Shown here one piece after another: positions 1-7,902 of a DNA stretch of 64,000 bases (position 1 is its first letter; each line of letters starts with the position of its first letter). A program made the translations under genes and the position numbers. Under the pieces are notes generated by a model that had not been told where the DNA came from, ran no database searches, and saw only the letters and a program-made list of their open reading frames with translations. The stretch covers positions 1-64,000 of the forward strand of contig NZ_JAWDIE010000009.1 in assembly GCF_037688875.1 (NCBI RefSeq), given 5' to 3'. This DNA comes from Amphibiibacter pelophylacis. GTDB taxonomy: Bacteria; Pseudomonadota; Gammaproteobacteria; Burkholderiales; Burkholderiaceae_C.

Positions 1-1047
1 AGGAGCCTGTCCTGAATTTTGTGTTTGAGGCATAGCATCTCACCAAGGAGCATGTGTGCCACGCAAGACCAAATCCACCGCTGCTGCAGACACCACAGCC
101 GCGCTGCCCGCTGATCGAGCGCACCCTAGGCGCCGAGATGAGCCATCATCTGGGCTACGCCCTCCGGCCAGCCCCGCCCCGAAGGCACGGCCAACCACCG
201 CAATGGCAGGAGCGGCAAGACCGTCCTGACCGACACCGGACTGATGCGCATCGCCGTGCCCCGCGACCGCGAAGGCGGCTTCGAGCCGCAGATCATCGGC
301 AAGCACGAGCAACGCTTCACTGGTTTTGACGACAAAATCATCGCCATGTACGCGCGCGGCATGACGGTGCGCACGACATCCAGGGGCTGTGGATCGGGAA
401 CACCTAGGGCGCCAACTTCTGAACGAAGGTGTTCAACGACCTGAAGACGCGCGGCGTCAACGACATCCTGATTGCCGTTACCGACGGCCTCAAGAGTATG
501 CCCGAGGCGCTGGGCGCGTGCTTCCCGGCCACGACGCTGCAGACCTGCATCGTGCACCTGATCAGGAGCAGCCTGGACTTGGCCAGCTGGAAGGACCGCA
601 AGGCGCTGGCCGCGGCCATCAGGCCGAGCTGGACGCCTTCGAGGCCAGTGCCTGGGGCCCGAAGTTCCCCACCGTCGTGGGCGCGTGGCGCCGGGTCTGG
701 GACAGGGTGATCCCCTTTTTCGCCTTCCCGCCCGAGGTGCGGCGGGTGATCTACACGACCAACGCGATCGAGAGCGTGAACGCGCGCCTGCGCAGGGTCA
801 TCAAGACGCGCGGCCACTTTCCCAGCGATGATGCGGCCACCAAGCAGATCTGGCTGGCGCTGCGCAACATCGCGAGGGACTGGGGTCGAGCGAGCCTCAA
901 CTGGAAGGTGGTAATGAACCAGTTCGCGATACAAAACGAAGACCGATTCACACAGCCGACGCACAATGGCGCCCGACTGAAGGGCGCTGAGCCAAGAAGA
1001 CTGGATTCACTCAGACTGCCACACACACAAAAATTCGGATACTCCCT
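1..1047 (+). mobile_element. IS256-family element, decayed
   Basis: The stretch carries pieces of an IS256 (Mutator-type) transposase flanked by imperfect terminal inverted repeats. The left end at about 1-32 pairs with the complement of about 1018-1047; both contain a core resembling GAATTTTTGTGTG. The right end lies directly against a remnant of rfbB, so the element entered that gene. The left flank is outside or at the very edge of the window, so a target duplication cannot be checked. The element has lost internal sequence and looks immobile. Confidence 0.75.
60..965 (+). pseudogene. IS256-family transposase pseudogene
   Basis: Pieces typical of IS256-family transposases appear in order but in different frames: EMSHHLGY near 139, then IIGKHEQRFTGFDDKIIAMY near 292-348, then GLWIGNT near 388, VFNDLKTRGVNDIL near 430, and AIESVNARLRRVIKTRGHFP near 765-825. 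The text jumps from GMTVR to GLWIGNT, which indicates that a central block of the family domain is missing. A second deletion near 615-625 joins AAAIR to AELDAFE. Stop codons interrupt the frame near 403 and 419. A functional DDE transposase is not possible from this copy. The family assignment is firm; the exact start is not. Confidence 0.8.
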
Positions 1048-1206
1048 AAAGGTGTGGCGCGGATCACCCGGGAGGCTGGCCAGCGTTTACAAATTGCCAG
1101 CGTAAGTGAGTTTGTCGAGGTTGACGATGGGCTCGTTAGACTATGTCAGCCAGTCGAGCACGAAGTTGCTGTCGATGAAGCCGACGCCTCCAGTAATTAA
1201 TATCAC
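1048..1206 (-). pseudogene. rfbB: dTDP-glucose 4,6-dehydratase remnant
   Basis: Read on the minus strand from 1206, the sequence gives ILITGGVGFIDSNFVLDWL, a stop, then SNEPIVNLDKLTYAGNL, a stop, then TLASLPGDPRHTF. This is the N-terminal Rossmann region of RfbB, with its glycine-rich nucleotide motif followed by the typical NLDKLTYAGNL block. Two in-frame stops and the IS256 end right after HTF show that the gene is dead. RfbB makes the 4-keto-6-deoxy intermediate of dTDP-rhamnose, so an older form of the locus probably had a rhamnose branch next to its left end. The remnant is too short for normal gene calling. Confidence 0.75.
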
Positions 1207-1216
1207 ATAGAACTCT

Positions 1217-1948
1217 TTACAGGCCAGTTAAATAACGTAGTGCACTGACTGCATGCCACCTCATATGTGTCAAATTTCGGCGACTCGCACGCTGCGCCAT
1301 ATGTGTCACACTCACAAAAGGATTTACCAAGACACCCCAACCATTCTTGTGTAGACGACGGCAAATATCTGCATCTTCTAGGTACATAAAAAATCGATGA
1401 TCATCAAAACCATTTATTTTTCTATATGCCTCCGTGCGGAAAACCACAAACATGCCTGCAACCCAATCCACCGCAAAAGGGACTTTTTGCAATTTGTAAT
1501 CTGAGACCCGTTTTCTCAATATCACGCGCTTAGCAAATCTCTGAAGAGTAGGAAAGTGTCTGGCACTATCCTCAATTTTACCTTCACTGGAAAGAACAAT
1601 AGGTGCCACGGCAGCTATATTTTCATTCTGGAATGGCATTAGCAATTCATGCAGGTCAAGATATTGAATTCGAATATCTGGATTAACGACAGCAAAATAA
1701 TTGCCTTTAGCTTCAGTAAATGCAGCATTGTGATTTGCACCGAAACCCTTGGGTTCGGAATTACGAATAATCCGTATCGGAAATGTATATCCAAAATATG
1801 GTGACTCATCCTCCGGAAGATTAATTGTAAGAATAACTTCGAAGGTATTCGGAGGCAGTCTGGCTAAGTCACCCAAGAGTGGAGCAATCAGCGCAGCCTG
1901 ACCGTGGCTGACAATGGAAAAAGATAGACTATGGTTGGACACCGACAT
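1217..1948 (-). CDS. family 2 glycosyltransferase
   Basis: This 243-residue protein is likely a cytoplasmic transferase that adds a sugar to the undecaprenyl-linked O-unit. The GT-A fold is suggested by an N-terminal FSIVSHGQAAL strand, a VVNPDIRI segment in place of a classical DXD, and a C-terminal FMYLEDADICRRL motif, as in rhamnosyltransferase-type GT2 proteins. The start at 1948 begins MSVSNHSL; an upstream in-frame ATG at 1999 would add 17 residues unlike the family. The coding sequence is AT-rich. About 200 bases separate it from the upstream WbsX-like gene, with nothing recognisable between. Donor and acceptor are unknown. Confidence 0.75.
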   Translation of the reverse strand: MSVSNHSLSFSIVSHGQAALIAPLLGDLARLPPNTFEVILTINLPEDESPYFGYTFPIRIIRNSEPKGFGANHNAAFTEAKGNYFAVVNPDIRIQYLDLHELLMPFQNENIAAVAPIVLSSEGKIEDSARHFPTLQRFAKRVILRKRVSDYKLQKVPFAVDWVAGMFVVFRTEAYRKINGFDDHRFFMYLEDADICRRLHKNGWGVLVNPFVSVTHMAQRASRRNLTHMRWHAVSALRYLTGL

Positions 1949-2148
1949 GATGCAGCCCATTTGCGACGTTGAGATGTAGCGAAGGATCGCGCTCAGCATT
2001 AAGCAATTGCTGATGCGGCATGTGTAGGCTCACAGAGTTAAATGCTTAAGGAAATGCCTCAAAACCCACTTTTTCAAAAATAGAACTGTTTAAAAGTAGA
2101 CACTTGCGTGATAATTTTTCGCTGAAACGGGACTTTTGATGCGTTTCC

Positions 2149-3246
2149 TTAAGAGAAAACATCTGCGATTGCATCCAAATAGCAACTTTCAAGGTAAGCG
2201 CATGGTTCAATTGCCGCGCCTTCAGACCATTCGTTCCAAGCATTGACAAGAGGCGGTAGTTGTTTGCAGCGATCACTCGACTTTAAGAGTAACTGAGCGA
2301 AAACTTGGGCATCTAGGTCACCCATCGCTGTAAAGCGGTCAGAGTAACGTGGAGTATTGTTCCATCCTGGAGAGAGCACGTCTTGTACAGGACACTGAAT
2401 ACTACGACGGATACTCTCTCTACCTTCTGATTCCAAATAAAGAGTGAACAAGTTGGCATCGTAGGTCAAACCACGCTGCTGAACTTTATCCATTAAAAGC
2501 ATAAGGCGCGAGAAAAGTGACGCACTTAGCAAACGCTTTAACCCATCGTGTACACGCTTAGCAGCAGTGCTGCGACCCATGCGTTGCATGCCAAAGAATA
2601 GTCGAGGCTCAAAAAAATATGTTGCATCAACTAAACTCGAATACTGAACATCCGAAGGATTTTTGACGAAGTGTCCTATGAAAATCTCATGACCACGCTC
2701 GCGCAATGCTGTGCGATAACCATTTAAAACCAAATCCGGATTTGAAAAATGAGATAAATTATAAAAAACAAATAACGGACGTCCATTGATCCGGAAGTAA
2801 TCGGGACTATTGAAGCATTTTTCCAAATAGTCACAATGATTAGCAATATCACTTCTAGATGGAGAGTCAGTGAGATGCAAAATTGATGCGGAATCACCGA
2901 GCCAACGCTTTGACCACCCTTCAGTCGCCCAAATCATGAACCATGGCAGCCCAGGTACTCGAGAGAGTATTGTTGACTCAAAAGCATCCAGCTCCTGGTG
3001 AGTGTAAAACCAGTAGTGATAGATTGCAAATCCACCGAGGCCAAATTTCTTCATTTCATCTATTTGGGCTTGATGGACTTCTGGTGATGACCCGTCATAG
3101 AAGCCACGCCTTGGTGCACGACGAACCCATCTGTCTCTTAGATTTGCATTTGCGACTAAAGACCAATCTGTGAAGCCATGGCCCCAAGCCTTGTTGTTAG
3201 TCGGGGTCGGATAGAACTGAGGAAAGTAGATGGCAAACGGAGTCAT
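2149..3246 (-). CDS. WbsX-like glycosyltransferase (GH99-like fold)
   Basis: The 365-residue protein matches the WbsX group found in O-antigen and exopolysaccharide loci. It has the N-terminal AIYFPQFYP motif, WGHGFTDW, FAIYHYWF in the middle and VNAWNEWSEGAAIEP near the C-terminus, which are hallmark blocks of this family. Members carry a glycoside hydrolase 99-like domain but sit among glycosyltransferases and are thought to act in polysaccharide assembly. The start at 3246 gives MTPFAIY and a 4-base ATGA overlap with the upstream transferase, so the two are translationally coupled. The exact reaction is not known from sequence. Confidence 0.75.
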   Translation of the reverse strand: MTPFAIYFPQFYPTPTNNKAWGHGFTDWSLVANANLRDRWVRRAPRRGFYDGSSPEVHQAQIDEMKKFGLGGFAIYHYWFYTHQELDAFESTILSRVPGLPWFMIWATEGWSKRWLGDSASILHLTDSPSRSDIANHCDYLEKCFNSPDYFRINGRPLFVFYNLSHFSNPDLVLNGYRTALRERGHEIFIGHFVKNPSDVQYSSLVDATYFFEPRLFFGMQRMGRSTAAKRVHDGLKRLLSASLFSRLMLLMDKVQQRGLTYDANLFTLYLESEGRESIRRSIQCPVQDVLSPGWNNTPRYSDRFTAMGDLDAQVFAQLLLKSSDRCKQLPPLVNAWNEWSEGAAIEPCAYLESCYLDAIADVFS

Positions 3247-3989
3247 ATGTGTTTGCCCCGCAACCATCGCGAGGCTGAAAGTAATACGCCAGCAGCGGGG
3301 GCAACATAGCGTTTGAGAATAAGTGGATAGAGACGCCAGAAAAGCGGATCACGAGCCACCGACGAGAAACCTTCTGAGGCGTACCAAACTCTTCCGCCAC
3401 GGTAATAGCGAACATCAGCTGCGAATCGTGAGTCCCAAAGTAATCGTATATTGAGCAAATGATCAGCTTGCACTCGCATCCGTCTAAGATACGGCCCATG
3501 CTCATCAATCACTTCGCGGGAATAGATGATGCCTTGGTGACATAAGTTGCGCAGTAATACTCGCCATTTTGAAGGACGACCAGAGTACACGCCTTTATCC
3601 CCCCAGTACACATCACAAAATACTGCGTATCCACCTACCTTGGCGAGCTCATCTAGCACGTTGCCAAAAGGCAGTAAAATTATATCATCTTTGCCGAGGA
3701 AAAACAGATAGCGGCCGCAACTCATACGGATGCCATCGTTCATTGCAGCGTATATTCCTTTGCGCGTTTCAGCAACAAAAGTAGTAACTCCAGCCATGGA
3801 GGCTTGGGCAACCTCGAGCTGACACGACGGCATAACTAAGACGATCTCGCACCGACTCTCGTCCGTACCGCATGCTAGTCTGACGGAATCGATACATCTC
3901 TTCAATTCAAGATCCACCTCAATTGCGGGAATGATGACACTCAGAAGCGGGTTAGTGTTTGCTTTGTGGTGTTTTTTTGGCAAAGACAT
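3243..3989 (-). CDS. family 2 glycosyltransferase
   Basis: A 248-residue GT-A transferase. It shows PLLSVIIPA at the start of the domain, the segment GIYAAMNDGI near the middle, and LGKDDIILLP as the metal-binding DXD-like motif. The KGIYAAMNDGI block is typical of WcaA/colanic-type GT2 enzymes. The start at 3989 (MSLPKKHH) overlaps the end of wzy by 38 bases; an alternative ATG lies at 4037. The gene ends in an ATGA overlap with the WbsX-like gene, which places it in the same transcript. Sugar specificity cannot be read from sequence. Confidence 0.75.
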   Translation of the reverse strand: MSLPKKHHKANTNPLLSVIIPAIEVDLELKRCIDSVRLACGTDESRCEIVLVMPSCQLEVAQASMAGVTTFVAETRKGIYAAMNDGIRMSCGRYLFFLGKDDIILLPFGNVLDELAKVGGYAVFCDVYWGDKGVYSGRPSKWRVLLRNLCHQGIIYSREVIDEHGPYLRRMRVQADHLLNIRLLWDSRFAADVRYYRGGRVWYASEGFSSVARDPLFWRLYPLILKRYVAPAAGVLLSASRWLRGKHI

Positions 3990-5199
3990 AGAATTTTTTT
4001 TGAGAGAGCCAGATAATAAAAACTGACAGTACTGCAATTGGCAGCATGACTTGGAAGGATAAGAAATCTTGAGAAAAAATCATCAAAGTCGCTAGCCAGA
4101 TCGAAGTTATTACAGCCCGATGCGTCGGCCTAAAGACCAACTTGACAGACATCATGTTTATACCCACCAGAAAGAATACGCCCAGCATGCCTAGCAATGC
4201 TGGGACAAGTGCAAATCCAGCAGGAAAATAGTATGTTGACAGCGCCATGAAGGAGGCATTTGCTCCGGACCCATTAGTAATCGAGAGCCCTTCCTCGTAA
4301 AGGATTACCCCTAATGGATCATTTCTAGGCTGCAAACCAAGAAGATTACCGAGCGAACGAAATGCTTCTGAAAAAAAACTGATGTCCGAGGTCTGTGACG
4401 TGCGTAGATCTAGAGCCAAAGCACGTGCATCATTGTTTAGGAAAAAGCGGCTTATTGCGATGTTAATAAAATCCGCGATCTGCAGATTTAAGAACTCCGC
4501 AATGATCAAAGATGATGCCCACATCGAAACCAGCCCAATCAGTACAATAATTATAAATTTATAGGTCCTAATTTTAGCGCGCTTGTAATCGATCAAGCTT
4601 GCTATTGCTAGCAACCAAAGAAATACACCACCCTTTGAACCAGCCAACACAGACAACGCCAAGTTGGCAGCAATAACCAAGTACCCCCAGAGGCCAAGAT
4701 ATCCGCGAATTGTTACTAACGACGCCACGAGAACAGCCTGTATCGTACTTATTAGAAAGCCAGCATACGTGTAATACTTGGCTAACGAACTTGCAGAAAG
4801 ATAATCAATCCGTGAGCCATCCGAAAATAGACCAAAACCAGACATACTCATGTTGGGATAGGCGAGCGCCAGTTGAAGAACTAGAGTCCACATAAGCCCG
4901 CGAACCGCATCGATTTCAGAAATGAGCATCATTTCCCGCTTTAGCTTCAGTAATAGCCTAAAGAATAATGCAAGTACCGTAGTTTCAAACAGCAGGCCCG
5001 CAAATAAATCCGCTGAATCGGGACGCGGAAGAGCGAAGAATGCCACTGTGTAGAATGCAGCAGCAAATGCCGGCGTAAAGTTATAAATTAGTCCTTTGAA
5101 CCATAACTTGCCAGCGCCGACCAGGGAGCTCGATAGTAGGGCAAGAAATATTGCTGCAAGCACGGTCGCAAGTTTTTGTTCTAAAATGAATTCATACAT
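3952..5199 (-). CDS. wzy: probable O-antigen polymerase Wzy
   Basis: The 415-residue protein is almost entirely hydrophobic, with roughly ten to twelve predicted membrane spans and a long central loop between about residues 225 and 320. This is the usual layout of Wzy, which joins undecaprenyl-linked O-units in the periplasmic leaflet. Wzy proteins share little sequence, so the call rests on topology, length and position in a locus that also has wecA and wzx and no other candidate polymerase. The coding sequence is one of the most AT-rich here, which is common for wzy. No Wzz chain-length regulator is seen in the window. Confidence 0.65.
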   Translation of the reverse strand: MYEFILEQKLATVLAAIFLALLSSSLVGAGKLWFKGLIYNFTPAFAAAFYTVAFFALPRPDSADLFAGLLFETTVLALFFRLLLKLKREMMLISEIDAVRGLMWTLVLQLALAYPNMSMSGFGLFSDGSRIDYLSASSLAKYYTYAGFLISTIQAVLVASLVTIRGYLGLWGYLVIAANLALSVLAGSKGGVFLWLLAIASLIDYKRAKIRTYKFIIIVLIGLVSMWASSLIIAEFLNLQIADFINIAISRFFLNNDARALALDLRTSQTSDISFFSEAFRSLGNLLGLQPRNDPLGVILYEEGLSITNGSGANASFMALSTYYFPAGFALVPALLGMLGVFFLVGINMMSVKLVFRPTHRAVITSIWLATLMIFSQDFLSFQVMLPIAVLSVFIIWLSQKKFYVFAKKTPQSKH

Positions 5200-6181
5200 T
5201 TTTATTTAGCTTGGCGCTCCCTTGTGGATATTAGTGCGACCGAAAACAACAATGAAATAGTACATCAGACCAAAGTAACGCTGAACAATTACAGCTTCAC
5301 AAATAGCAGTCAAGCCCCGCGCAACTATAAATCCACGTACTGAATATTTCAGGCATTCTGGCGCGCCAAGCGTTTAGGACACGAGCGTGTGTCATATGGT
5401 AAAGCGGCAGCTGTAGAATTAAGCTATTGCAGGCCTTTACATAATTTCGCAACGTTGATACAAGATTTACGCCCGAGCAAATAGCGTCTGCTTCGGCACC
5501 TCACTGATCCTAGCGTTGAAGCGCTACGCCATGCCGTTGGTCTGCAGGTGCCGCAGTAGCCACAGGATATGTCCGGTACTTAACGCCTTGCAGCGCACAT
5601 CGAATCCGTGGATTTTCGTGTGCTCGCACTTCTTCATAGTCAAGCAATCAGTGAGCTGGCCTCCATTGTTGGTGGGTAGTTTCGGTATTTCCTGGCTACG
5701 GCCCGCTCGAGGCGGTTTAGGAAGTCTACGCTGAAGCCCTCCCTCTGTTCGTCATTAACCTCTGGAAACACCCAGCGCGAGGCCCGATTGATGGCAAAGA
5801 GCAGATAGCGCCGAGCATTAACGGCAGGTATTTGATTTCCAAGTACAGTAAGCCCTGCGCGTAGTCTTTGAAGACTTTGAGCGTGACACTGATCTCGCTG
5901 AAATCCGCAAGCGACTTGGCATGTATCTCCTTTAAGTTCGAAGCAATGTTCCAGCGCAGGCAGTGGATCAGCCTGCGCCGCAACATCGGCGCGTCGACTA
6001 ACTCGCGCACGACAACTAGCAGGTCATCGAATGGCAGCAGCATGTAACACGTATTCACGACAACGGCCTCGAGGGCAAGCGTATGAGTGCTGCTGAGCTT
6101 GTAGGCCGCATGCGGGAGGCTTTGAGTTTATAGCACGGCTTACCATAGCTTTGCTGATGAGGTGATGCTGTGCCGACTCAA

Positions 6182-6187
6182 CTAGGT
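6182..6187. repeat. left 6-base target duplication of IS481 element
   Basis: ACTAGG borders the left end of the element and recurs at 7272-7277. It fits the NCTAGN target preference known for Bordetella IS481. Confidence 0.8.
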
Positions 6188-7271
6188 GTCAAGTCTCGTG
6201 CGATCATATTCCCCGTCGTAGCTGGGCACTCTTCCGGGCCAGGGATGTGATGCGCGGCGTGATTGAATCCTTCCAGATGGTGAACCGCACATGAGCCACA
6301 GATCCACCCGCAGGCGCGCACCACGCCCCTGACTCGCACCGAGATCAGGGAGTCCAACGATACCCTGGTGGAGCTGGCCCACCGCTACAACATCACCAAA
6401 GCCACAGCCCGCAAGTGGAAGCAGCGCGAGGACCCGCACGACCTCTCGCATCGCGCCCACAAGCGCCACACCACGCTCACGCCCGCGCAGGAAGCCATCG
6501 CCGTGGAGCTGCGCTGCATGCTGCTGCTGCCGCTCAATGACCTGCTGGTGGTGGTGCGTGAGTTCGTCAATCCGGCGGTCTCCCGCTCCGGGCTGGACCG
6601 CTGCCTGCGCCGCCACGGCGTCTCGAACCTGAAAGAAATGCAGGCCAGGGTGCTGGCCGATTCCGGCGACATCAATGTCCCGTTGAAGACCTTCAAGGAT
6701 TACGAACCGGGTTTCCTGCACGTGGACATCAAATACCTGCCGCAGATGCCCGACGAGAGCACCCGGCGCTATCTGTTCGTGGCCATCGACCGGGCATCGC
6801 GCTGGTTCCTCCCGAAGGTTTACGACGACCAGAGCGAGGACAGCAGCGTGGATTTCCTCAACCGCCTCGAGCGGGCTGCGCCCATGAAGATCACGAAACT
6901 GCTCACCGACAATGGCAGCCAGTTCACCGACCGCTTCACCAGCAAGAAGCGGGAACAGACAGGACGCCACAAATTCGATGTACGCTGCAGAGCGTTGGGT
7001 ATCGAACACCGTCTGTGCCCGCCGAGACATCCCCAGACCAACGGCATGGTGGAGCGCTTCAACGGCAGGATCAGCGAGGTGCTGAACCAGACCCGGTTCG
7101 CCTCGGCCACCGATCTGGAATCAACGTTGATGAATTACGTGAAGACCTACAACCACCTCATTCCACAGCGGGCTCTCGGGTACGTGACGCCCGTTCAGGC
7201 ACTGAAAGACTGGAACGCCAGAAAGCCTGAACTGTTCAGGAAGCGGGTTTATGATCAGGCGGGTCTTGACA
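6188..7271 (+). mobile_element. IS481-family insertion sequence, nearly intact
   Basis: The 1084-base element has 22-base terminal inverted repeats at 6188-6209 and 7250-7271 that agree at 17 positions and begin TGTCAAG, as in IS481 relatives. It is bounded by the 6-base duplication ACTAGG. It carries one transposase gene on the plus strand. The clean duplication and the conserved transposase body suggest a fairly recent insertion into the older copy. Confidence 0.85.
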
Positions 7272-7276
7272 ACTAG
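6368..7276 (+). CDS. IS481-family transposase
   Basis: This DDE transposase of about 302 residues from the GTG at 6368 begins ELAHRYNITKATARKWK, a helix-turn-helix for end binding. The catalytic integrase core follows: HVDIKYLP supplies the first Asp, LLTDNGSQFTD the second, and QTNGMVERFNGRISEV the Glu. Homology continues upstream of 6368 in frame (PQARTTPLTRTEIRE from about 6308) but meets a stop at 6281 without an ATG or GTG. An ATG at 6291 (MSHR) is out of frame by one base, so the native start may be lost to a frameshift. The TAG stop at 7274 lies in the duplicated target, outside the element proper. Confidence 0.8.
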   Translation: MELAHRYNITKATARKWKQREDPHDLSHRAHKRHTTLTPAQEAIAVELRCMLLLPLNDLLVVVREFVNPAVSRSGLDRCLRRHGVSNLKEMQARVLADSGDINVPLKTFKDYEPGFLHVDIKYLPQMPDESTRRYLFVAIDRASRWFLPKVYDDQSEDSSVDFLNRLERAAPMKITKLLTDNGSQFTDRFTSKKREQTGRHKFDVRCRALGIEHRLCPPRHPQTNGMVERFNGRISEVLNQTRFASATDLESTLMNYVKTYNHLIPQRALGYVTPVQALKDWNARKPELFRKRVYDQAGLDN

Positions 7277-7277
7277 G
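7272..7277. repeat. right 6-base target duplication of IS481 element
   Basis: ACTAGG, the partner of 6182-6187. It contains the TAG that terminates the transposase reading frame. Confidence 0.8.
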
Positions 7278-7471
7278 GTATTGGTTAACTCCCTGATCTC
7301 GGTACGGCTTCTGTACGTGGATCTGGCTCAAGTATGATGCTTCGTCTGGAAGGACTCAAGCATGCCGCGCAACTAATCCTAGTTCTCGAACAGCGCCCTG
7401 TCTCGGCGGGGAATATGATTGAACGGAACTGAACTGCCGGCAACGTCACTGCAACGATCCAAAAAAATTAC

Positions 7472-7738
7472 TTACAATTCCTGTCCAGAAAAGCCAAGCG
7501 AGCAGGACGCGATGGCTATGCCAGTAAATACCGGCTCCATAAGACTAAGCATACCGCTGGCAGTTGCGATGACAAAGCTTATGTAAAGCTCGTGGTCAGA
7601 GCTAGAATCGGTTGTATGCAGGGCGCAGAGCATCGAAATTACGAACATCACAAACACTATACTTTTGCGTGAGCTATGTCGAGCGCGCCAGACCAAAAAT
7701 CGGGTAACGACAACCCAAATAGCTAGTGCAGTGTTCAT
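7472..7738 (-). CDS. small hydrophobic protein, unknown
   Basis: An 88-residue frame from ATG 7738 encodes three likely membrane segments, at about residues 4-17, 26-42 and 52-82, joined by short loops (RARHSSRK and HTTDSSSDHE). An in-frame stop lies shortly upstream, so it is not simply the visible tail of a longer frame. It lies between the GT4 gene and the decayed IS481 copy. It could be a leftover of a larger LPS membrane protein such as an older polymerase or ligase, or a chance frame. No family is recognised. Confidence 0.3.
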   Translation of the reverse strand: MNTALAIWVVVTRFLVWRARHSSRKSIVFVMFVISMLCALHTTDSSSDHELYISFVIATASGMLSLMEPVFTGIAIASCSLGFSGQEL

Positions 7739-7902
7739 TGTGTGATCTTGTCGCTCGTATTGCGTAACATGTGTATCAACAGCAATAGCTTAGCAGGAGA
7801 GACCTGTATGGAGGCAATTTGCAGGATGGCTTAGTTTGGTTGAAAACTTTGTCGCGGCGCGGTGGCATCGACCGCGAAAAGACTATCGTTAAGAAGAGTG
7901 CG

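Larger units (their letters stand above)
5320..7345 (-). pseudogene. IS481-family transposase pseudogene (interrupted)
   Basis: On the minus strand the decayed frame gives EIRELTNTLVES up to the insertion point, then, beyond the younger element, FDDLLVVVRELV, SNLKEIHAKSLADFSEI and TLKVFKDYAQGLLYLEIKYLP. Further on it gives FDVRCKAL and RHLQTNGMA, then FNARISEV, all in the order of the intact transposase. Frame breaks and stops occur throughout, including after LFARA near 5470. The gene cannot make a working enzyme. It is useful mainly as the ancestral target of the intact element. Confidence 0.7.
5308..7433 (-). mobile_element. older IS481-family copy, split by a younger one
   Basis: The minus strand over 7433-7278 and then 6187-5308 aligns, end to end, with the intact plus-strand element at 6188-7271. 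Its upstream end reads CAATCATATTCCCCGCCG near 7416, matching GATCATATTCCCCGTCG of the intact copy. Its downstream end reads GGGGCTTGAC near 5310, matching GGGTCTTGAC. Without the insert it is about 1036 bases long, close to the 1084 of the intact copy. It is heavily mutated and interrupted in its transposase by the younger insertion. No clear target duplication was found for it. Confidence 0.75.

Noticed and set aside
5516..5734. Small plus-strand frame near 5.6 kb
   Set aside because: It is the antisense of the decayed IS481 transposase; the minus strand gives recognisable FDVRCKAL and QTNGMA blocks.
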